Source: an uncultured Eubacteriales bacterium
GTDB taxonomy: Bacteria; Bacillota; Clostridia; Peptostreptococcales; Anaerovoracaceae
Direction: 5' to 3'
Assembly: GCA_902797405.1 (NCBI GenBank)
Contig: CADBSP010000108.1
Span: 1-5,516 of the forward strand
Length of the DNA stretch: 5,516 bases
The notes beneath the pieces were generated by a model. It was not told the origin of the DNA and searched no databases. It saw nothing but the letters and a program-made list of their open reading frames with translations. The position numbers and the translations under genes were made by a program. Below, in pieces: positions 1 through 4,046 of this stretch (its first letter is position 1; each line of letters opens with the position of its first letter).

Positions 1-692
1 GATGCCAGAGTCCATGCGGTTGTTGTCCATGCCAGGAAGTATTCGTTATCCGTTCCCTTTTTCTTAAACTTAACAGTAAGGGTTATAACCTTAACTTCTT
101 TATAGCCCTGTGCAACTTCATGGGAAGCGAGTCCTGTTCCGCAGCGTGGGCAGTATGGAAGTATCTTATGACCTTCGTAAATAAGGCCGGCCTTATGGAA
201 TTCCTTCAGTATCCACCAACCGGATTCGATATAGTTGTTATCCAGTGTGATGTACGGATTATCCAGGTCCACCAGATAGGACATGCGTTCCGTCATTTCA
301 CGCCATTTGCTGGTGTATGTGAATACGGATTCTCTGCAGCGGTCGTTGAATTCTTTGATGCCGTATTTTTCTATGTCCTGCTTGCCGTTCATGCCAAGCT
401 GTTTTTCTACTTCAATTTCAACAGGAAGTCCGTGGGTGTCCCAACCGGCCTTTCTGTTTACCTGATATCCCTTCATGGTCCAGTAACGACAGACTGAATC
501 CTTTAGGGTACGTGCCATTACGTGATGGATACCCGGCATGCCGTTTGCCGTCGGTGGTCCCTCATAGAAAATCCAAGGGGTCTTTCCTTCCCTCGTTTCA
601 ACGCACTTTCTTAGCAGGTCCTCTTCTTTCCATTTCTCTGCCTGCTGGTTTTGGACTTCCGCTACCGGAAGATCTGATAATTTCTCAAACAT
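1..692 (-). CDS. ileS: Isoleucyl-tRNA synthetase, IleS2-like, N-terminal part (runs off left edge)
   Basis: This cytoplasmic class I aminoacyl-tRNA synthetase charges tRNA-Ile with isoleucine using ATP. Reading the minus strand from the ATG at 692-690 gives 230 uninterrupted codons starting MFEKLSDLPV. Visible landmarks are the nucleotide-binding signature around residues 44-58 (GPPTANGMPGIHHV, with GIHH in the place of HIGH), GWDTHGLPVE at 83-92, the zinc-type CPRCGTG at 181-187, and WTTTAWTLA at 222-230, where the CP1 editing domain begins. The GIHHV form and the overall wording resemble the long, eukaryote-like IleS2 group (about 1000-1100 residues) seen in Bacteroidetes and many Clostridia, so roughly three quarters of the protein probably lies outside. 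The start is supported by GGAG at 698-701, five bases upstream. The usual WTTTPWTLP has Ala at 226 and Ala at 230 here. The assignment as IleS is firm; the subtype is inferred from remembered family sequences. Confidence 0.95.
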   Translation of the reverse strand, partial: MFEKLSDLPVAEVQNQQAEKWKEEDLLRKCVETREGKTPWIFYEGPPTANGMPGIHHVMARTLKDSVCRYWTMKGYQVNRKAGWDTHGLPVEIEVEKQLGMNGKQDIEKYGIKEFNDRCRESVFTYTSKWREMTERMSYLVDLDNPYITLDNNYIESGWWILKEFHKAGLIYEGHKILPYCPRCGTGLASHEVAQGYKEVKVITLTVKFKKKGTDNEYFLAWTTTAWTLA

Positions 693-757
693 ATCGTCTC
701 CGTTATTCTTTATATTCTTTAATTATAAGTAATCAGTAGTTATTAAGTAATCTATAC

Positions 758-777
758 TAAACCAACTGTATGGTTTA
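758..777 (-). other. Small hairpin in the ileS leader
   Basis: TAAACCA at 758-764 and TGGTTTA at 771-777 are perfect inverted repeats around a 6-nt loop. They would fold in the leader RNA of ileS if transcription starts from the promoter at 833-861. No T-run follows on either strand, so this is not a terminator. A function is not evident, and a 7-bp AT-rich stem may be chance. Confidence 0.3.
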
Positions 778-832
778 TCCGGCAAATCTCGCACCTAGGA
801 TTCATATAATCTGTTCAGTATCTAACCTGCAA

Positions 833-861
833 AGTTTATCACAAATACAGGAGTTTTTCAA
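833..861 (-). promoter_or_regulatory. Candidate promoter of ileS
   Basis: On the minus strand, TTGAAA (856-861) is followed by a 17-bp spacer and TAAACT (833-838). A TGA triplet directly precedes the -10 box, giving an extended -10 element. The -35 matches the sigma-A consensus at 5 of 6 and the -10 at 4 of 6. Transcription would begin near 826 and give a leader of about 130 nt before the ileS start at 692. I found no T-box sequence in that leader, although many Firmicute ileS genes carry one. The AT-rich tandem repeats at 868-937 lie directly upstream of this -35 and could act as an UP-like element. Confidence 0.6.
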
Positions 862-867
862 TAATTT

Positions 868-937
868 CATCTTCAATTTGGTTTTGTTTTCATCCTCAAA
901 TTGGTTTAGTTTTTTATCCTTTATTTGATTTAGTGAT
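868..937. repeat. Three imperfect 23-bp tandem repeats between divergent promoters
   Basis: Three copies lie head to tail at 868-890, 891-913 and 915-937. The first reads CATCTTCAATTTGG then T-rich sequence. Copies 1 and 2 agree at 20 of 23 positions; copies 2 and 3 agree at 16 of 23. The shared core is YATCYTYAWWTTGGTTTAG-like. Copy 3 runs into the left arm of the Fur-type box (934-948). The array occupies the space between the ileS -35 box and the rubrerythrin promoter. It could be an operator array, an UP-element or bent DNA, or a simple slippage product of AT-rich sequence. With only three copies and no unique spacers it is not a CRISPR array. Confidence 0.6.
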
Positions 938-948
938 AATAATTATCA
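934..948. promoter_or_regulatory. Perfect 7-1-7 Fur-family operator
   Basis: TGATAAT-A-ATTATCA is a flawless inverted repeat identical to the core Bacillus Fur box TGATAATNATTATCA. It also matches 15 of 19 positions of the classical 19-bp Fur box when read from 935. The peroxide regulator PerR uses a near-identical box with T instead of G at position 2 (and A at the mirrored position), so by the Bacillus rule this site is Fur-type; clostridial PerR may be less strict. It ends 8 bp upstream of the -35 box of the rubrerythrin promoter. Fur or PerR control of an oxygen/peroxide defence gene is a sensible inference. Confidence 0.75.
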
Positions 949-956
949 TTTTTATG

Positions 957-984
957 TTTACAATGATATTTTTTGTGGTACAAT
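957..984 (+). promoter_or_regulatory. Promoter of the rubrerythrin gene
   Basis: TTTACA (957-962) is followed by a 16-bp spacer and TACAAT (979-984). TG at 976-977 places an extended -10 motif (TGGTACAAT) before it. Both hexamers are 5 of 6 matches to the sigma-A consensus, so this looks strong. The start point should be near 991, giving a leader of about 170 nt. A much weaker second candidate, TTGATT (995-1000) with AATAAT (1019-1024) at 18-bp spacing, lies just downstream. Confidence 0.7.
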
Positions 985-990
985 AGTTTT

Positions 991-1160
991 AGATTTGATT
1001 TAAAGAGCAGATAAGGTCAATAATCAAAGAAACATTATTAAGTTATTATTAATTCGTATAGTGCATCCCGACACATTTAAGCAAGTCATAACCAGACAAG
1101 CAATATCTGCGGGAATACACTGCGAAGTCAATGCAAAATGAAATTTGGAGGTAAACTACT
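991..1160 (+). other. Long 5' leader of the rubrerythrin gene
   Basis: Some 170 nt separate the inferred start point from the ATG, which is long for a single small gene. The first half is AT-rich; the second half (from about 1061) is more balanced and could fold weakly: TGCAT (1062-1066) can pair with ATGCA (1131-1135), and CCCG (1067-1070) with CGGG (1110-1113), sharing one base at the junction. I recognise no riboswitch class and no terminator. The only obvious translation signal is GGAGG at 1147-1151, nine bases before the rubrerythrin ATG. Confidence 0.4.
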
Positions 1161-1703
1161 ATGAAATGGATTTGTTCAGTATGCGGACACGTACACGAAG
1201 GCGATCAGGCACCAGCAGAATGCCCTGTATGCAAGGCTCCTGCAGAAAAGTTCACACAGCAGGTTGAAGGCGAAATGAGCTGGGCTGCTGAGCATGTACT
1301 TGGAGTTGCTCAGGGTGCTTCACAGGACATCATCGATGGTCTCAGAGAGAACTTCAACGGTGAGTGCACAGAGGTTGGTATGTACCTGGCAATGAGCCGC
1401 GTAGCATTTAGAGAAGGATATCCGGAAATCGGTGAATATTGGAAAACCGCAGCATTTGAAGAAGCTGATCACGCAGCTAGATTTGCTGAACTTCTGGGCG
1501 AAGTCCTTTCAGACTCCAGCAAGAAGAACCTGGAAATGAGAGTTGCTGCAGAAAACGGTGCAACATTAGGTAAATTCGAACTTGCTAAGAGAGCAAAAGA
1601 AGAAGGTCTCGATGCTATTCATGACACAGTTCATGAAATGGCCAGAGACGAAGCTCGCCATGGCAAAGCCTTCGAAGGACTCCTAAAGAGATACTTTGGT
1701 TAA
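1161..1703 (+). CDS. rbr: Reverse rubrerythrin (rubredoxin domain first; NADH peroxidase type)
   Basis: This cytoplasmic non-haem iron protein most likely reduces hydrogen peroxide to water with electrons passed from NAD(P)H through a reductase, protecting an anaerobe from oxygen. The order of domains is reversed relative to classical rubrerythrin. Residues 1-31 are a rubredoxin-like iron site with CSVC (C5, C8) and CPVC (C21, C24). Residues about 45-180 are a ferritin-like four-helix diiron domain with candidate ligands E68, E101 and H104 (EADH), E131, and E164 and H167 (EARH). The length of 180 residues and the ending GLLKRYF fit the clostridial family often labelled NADH peroxidase. The position matching the second Glu of the classical ExxE helix is Ala134; I believe this is usual in the family. 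The start is set by GGAGG at 1147-1151. The gene has its own promoter, a Fur-type box upstream and a terminator behind it, so it is monocistronic. Codon use is richer in favoured codons than in the kinase gene that follows, which suggests high expression. Confidence 0.95.
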   Translation: MKWICSVCGHVHEGDQAPAECPVCKAPAEKFTQQVEGEMSWAAEHVLGVAQGASQDIIDGLRENFNGECTEVGMYLAMSRVAFREGYPEIGEYWKTAAFEEADHAARFAELLGEVLSDSSKKNLEMRVAAENGATLGKFELAKRAKEEGLDAIHDTVHEMARDEARHGKAFEGLLKRYFG

Positions 1704-1714
1704 TATATGAACTT

Positions 1715-1758
1715 AAAACGGTTCCCACTTAATTGGGAGCCGTTTTTTTTTATTTTTT
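1715..1758 (+). terminator. Rho-independent terminator of the rubrerythrin gene
   Basis: AAAACGGTTCCCA (1715-1727) pairs with TGGGAGCCGTTTT (1734-1746), with one G-U wobble and a 6-nt loop. A run of T follows (1743-1750, then TATTTTTT). It begins 11 bases after the stop codon. It should insulate the downstream kinase gene from rubrerythrin transcription. Confidence 0.93.
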
Positions 1759-1785
1759 CTAACATATATCTATAGCCCTATTTTC

Positions 1786-1791
1786 TATAAT
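1786..1791 (+). promoter_or_regulatory. Possible -10 box of the kinase gene
   Basis: A perfect TATAAT lies 16 bases before the kinase ATG, after the upstream terminator. No acceptable -35 hexamer sits 16-18 bp before it (the window reads ACATATATC), and there is no TG extension. If used, transcription would start near 1798 and leave a leader of only about ten bases. Confidence 0.4.
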
Positions 1792-1807
1792 ATGTTAAAA
1801 TCTAGGC

Positions 1808-3811
1808 ATGGAATTCTTTTTTAAACATACTAAAAAACTAATCATTGCATCTATTACCCTCTTTATCCTTTTGGCTATTATAGGGTATTTTGTTATTAAT
1901 GGAGACGATACTAATTTAACATATAAGGACCATCATATAGCCTATAACGATGGATGGGATTTAACTATTCATGGTAGCACTGAAGAAAATGTTACCCTGC
2001 CTGTCTATGTAAAGACATCCAAGCACGAATCTGCAGTTCTTTCAAGAGAGCTACCTGATGTCATACCCGACGATTCGGCGATTACCACCAGAAACTATCA
2101 TCAGATACTGGAAGTTCGTGTCGACGGAGAATTAATCTTTTCACTCCCGAACGAAAACTGGAATCATGCTTCAAACATCATAAGCGATGAATGGTGTCTC
2201 ATTGAAATAAAGCCGGAATACGCAGGTAAAACTCTTGAAATGAGCTATACCAACACGACCGTATTCCCCTTTACCGCCTATATTGGAGACTATTATTTCG
2301 GAGACGACAATTCAATAGTCCATCACATACGCGACAAAGGTTTCCCGGGGACGATAATAGGCATAATAATGATATCCATCGGTCTCCTTCTATTTATGAT
2401 TAGTATCTTTTACAGAAAGCACACTAATCAATCCACAAATACTGCCATGGGTCTCGCCTTCATGTGTTTCGGATTTTGGATGGCGAATCGTTCAAAGATG
2501 GGACTTTTTTCGGCGTATTCATTCTACGTCTATCAGCTGGCGCTAATGGCACTGCTATTGGTAGCACCTTTGGTTTTCCTTTATTCATTCTTTAGAAACC
2601 ATGCCTTTAAACGCACTGCATTCGGCGGTTTTATAATCTGTGCCTTATGCGATATCTTTTTAGTATCTTCAAGCTTCTTTATTAATTACGACATCGAAAT
2701 CATTTGTATGTTTTCATATGGACTCACCGCTTTGGCTCTGACACTAAATGCGTATTCCCTATTCCAGGGAGGATTCGGAAAACCAATCCCAGGACAAAGA
2801 CCTATAGACAGGCTGCTCGACCAAACAGAGTTTATCTCTAATTTAATCTTTCCTGTATTCGGAACAGTCGAGCTGCTAACCTACAATAGAATGCTCTGGA
2901 CCGAGTCCAGTGAGATGTTTATGACCGCTATTCTAGTATATGCGTTTATTTATTGGTTCTTCATCTTCTGGCGTACCTTCCTGGTAGTTCAGGATAGAAC
3001 CAATGTCACCAAACAGCTCCACGACAGTCGGATGGAACTTATGATGGGTCAAATCCAGCCCCACTTCATCTTCAATACACTTAGCTCTATTAGAACACTG
3101 GTAATGGTGGATCCAAAGCTTTCATACGATATGCTATACGACTTCTCCAATTATCTGAGAGCCAATATCGACAACGTCACCAACCTGGAAGGCATCAAAT
3201 TTTCCGCAGAAGTTGAACATATCAAAAGTTACGTTAACATTGAGAAAGTACGATTCGGAGATAGACTTGAAGTCGAATACGATATTCAGGCTGATGACTT
3301 TACCGTACCGCCTCTTTCGATTCAACCATTGGTGGAGAATGCTATTAAGCACGGTGTATGCAAAAAAATGGAGGGTGGCACTGTTTATTTAAGAAGTTAC
3401 GAGACCGATGACTTCTATGTCGTTGAAGTAGATGATAACGGTATTGGATTTAATGCCGAATCTGCCAGCAAGGTATTTGGTGCCTTCCTTACAGGTAATG
3501 CGTCAAATCATAAGAACGGACCTATTTCTCCTTCAGATCTTGGCACCGTAATAGAATCACTTAACTTACTCGATAAAGAAGGAGAAAAAATACAAATAAT
3601 TGAGTCTGCAATTGTATCTGAACCTTCCCTAACCGGAAATGGTTCAGAAAAACATCACTCCGCAGGAATGATGAATATCATGCTCAGATTAAAAGAGATG
3701 TCCACGGCTAAAGTGGAAATCGAGAGTAAGGAAAATGAAGGAACCACAATCAAAGTTCTATTCCCAAAAAAAGTTGCTGATGCCGGCAGCGACGACACTA
3801 ATGAAGAATAA
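1808..3811 (+). CDS. Multi-pass LytS/YesM-type sensor histidine kinase, orphan
   Basis: This is a membrane sensor kinase of 667 residues that should autophosphorylate on His and pass the phosphate to a response regulator, commonly one with a LytTR or AraC-type output; its signal is unknown. An N-terminal membrane anchor (11-30) is followed by an extracytoplasmic, probably beta-sandwich domain (31-180). Seven hydrophobic segments come next (about 181-201, 213-228, 238-261, 272-292, 296-317, 342-358, 371-393), a layout like 7TMR-DISM receptors. The kinase core has QIQPHFIFNTLSSI with H419 as phosphoacceptor, an N box at 508-516 (LVENAIKHG) and a G1 box at 541-548 (VDDNGIGF). The G2-like stretch SAGMMNIMLRL (618-628) comes about 70 residues later, where 15-25 is usual, so the ATP lid carries an insertion. 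An acidic tail ends the protein. The start is the only one that keeps the first membrane segment; its ribosome site is weak (TAGG ending one base before ATG). No regulator gene is adjacent. Family assignment is firm; the ectodomain type is inferred. Confidence 0.92.
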   Translation: MEFFFKHTKKLIIASITLFILLAIIGYFVINGDDTNLTYKDHHIAYNDGWDLTIHGSTEENVTLPVYVKTSKHESAVLSRELPDVIPDDSAITTRNYHQILEVRVDGELIFSLPNENWNHASNIISDEWCLIEIKPEYAGKTLEMSYTNTTVFPFTAYIGDYYFGDDNSIVHHIRDKGFPGTIIGIIMISIGLLLFMISIFYRKHTNQSTNTAMGLAFMCFGFWMANRSKMGLFSAYSFYVYQLALMALLLVAPLVFLYSFFRNHAFKRTAFGGFIICALCDIFLVSSSFFINYDIEIICMFSYGLTALALTLNAYSLFQGGFGKPIPGQRPIDRLLDQTEFISNLIFPVFGTVELLTYNRMLWTESSEMFMTAILVYAFIYWFFIFWRTFLVVQDRTNVTKQLHDSRMELMMGQIQPHFIFNTLSSIRTLVMVDPKLSYDMLYDFSNYLRANIDNVTNLEGIKFSAEVEHIKSYVNIEKVRFGDRLEVEYDIQADDFTVPPLSIQPLVENAIKHGVCKKMEGGTVYLRSYETDDFYVVEVDDNGIGFNAESASKVFGAFLTGNASNHKNGPISPSDLGTVIESLNLLDKEGEKIQIIESAIVSEPSLTGNGSEKHHSAGMMNIMLRLKEMSTAKVEIESKENEGTTIKVLFPKKVADAGSDDTNEE

Positions 3812-3816
3812 TAAAA

Positions 3817-3856
3817 AGAAATAATATGGATTAAGTAAGCTACGCATATTATTTCT
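3817..3856. repeat. AT-rich perfect inverted repeat after the kinase gene
   Basis: Arms of 12 bp (3817-3828 and 3845-3856, AGAAATAATATG and its complement) flank a 16-nt loop, starting five bases after the kinase stop codon. There is no T-run, so it is a poor terminator. It may stabilise the 3' end of the kinase message or be a protein binding site. Confidence 0.55.
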
Positions 3857-3885
3857 AATAAAAATATCTATATTTCATCAATAAC

Positions 3886-3930
3886 AAAACCGCTGTAATG
3901 ATTGAATAATCAATCACCGCAGCGGTTTTT
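3886..3930. terminator. Bidirectional intrinsic terminator between convergent genes
   Basis: An outer 10-bp stem (AAAACCGCTG at 3886-3895 with CAGCGGTTTT at 3920-3929) encloses a small TAA/CCG internal loop. An inner 7-bp stem (TGATTGA 3899-3905, TCAATCA 3910-3916) closes an ATAA loop. Reading right it ends in five T; reading left it ends in TTTTGTTATT. It can therefore end both the kinase transcript (plus) and the pnp transcript (minus), giving pnp a 3' untranslated region of about 150 nt. Confidence 0.9.
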
Positions 3931-3944
3931 ATCAATTCCTTTTG

Positions 3945-4044
3945 TCCTATAAGTCTGTAAGCTTAGCTCAGTTTATCCTATAGGCTACGAGATACTAGCT
4001 ACCGGCAATAAACTTTGAGCTACGAGCTATATCCTATAAGCTTA
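3945..4044. repeat. Cluster of short repeats with a long stem-loop, 3' region of pnp
   Basis: Short words recur here: TCCTATAAG (3945-3953 and 4032-4040) with a variant TCCTATAGG (3976-3984), GCTACGAG (3984-3991 and 4019-4026 as part of GAGCTACGAGC), and TAAGCTTA (3958-3965 and 4037-4044). An inverted repeat also spans it: TAGCTCA (3964-3970) with TGAGCTA (4016-4022), then, after a 2-nt bulge, GTTTAT (3971-3976) with ATAAAC (4008-4013). No open reading frame of note is present. It would be transcribed as the 3' untranslated region of pnp. I do not recognise a known family. Confidence 0.45.
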
Positions 4045-4046
4045 AC

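Noticed and set aside
722..727. TATAAT on the minus strand close to ileS as its promoter
   Set aside because: The -10 is perfect but the hexamer 17 bp upstream (TTACTT) is a poor -35 and there is no TG extension; the candidate at 833-861 is better. It remains possible as a secondary start.
120..739. Plus-strand open frames opposite ileS (120-497, 283-465, 512-739)
   Set aside because: The minus strand here encodes a continuous, motif-rich IleS; the plus-strand frames have no family resemblance or ribosome sites and are shadows.
785..810. T-box-like word (TAGGTGCGAGA on the minus strand) upstream of ileS
   Set aside because: It lacks the conserved TGGnACCGCG core, and no terminator/antiterminator pair follows it.
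868..937. CRISPR array
   Set aside because: The three repeats abut each other without unique spacers and are imperfect; no cas gene is present.
1061..1141. A 26-codon GTG-started leader peptide before rubrerythrin
   Set aside because: No ribosome site precedes the GTG, and the peptide has no codon run that would suggest attenuation.
3134..3352. Minus-strand open frame inside the kinase gene
   Set aside because: It lies opposite the conserved kinase core (phosphoacceptor region to N box) and has no recognisable protein features.
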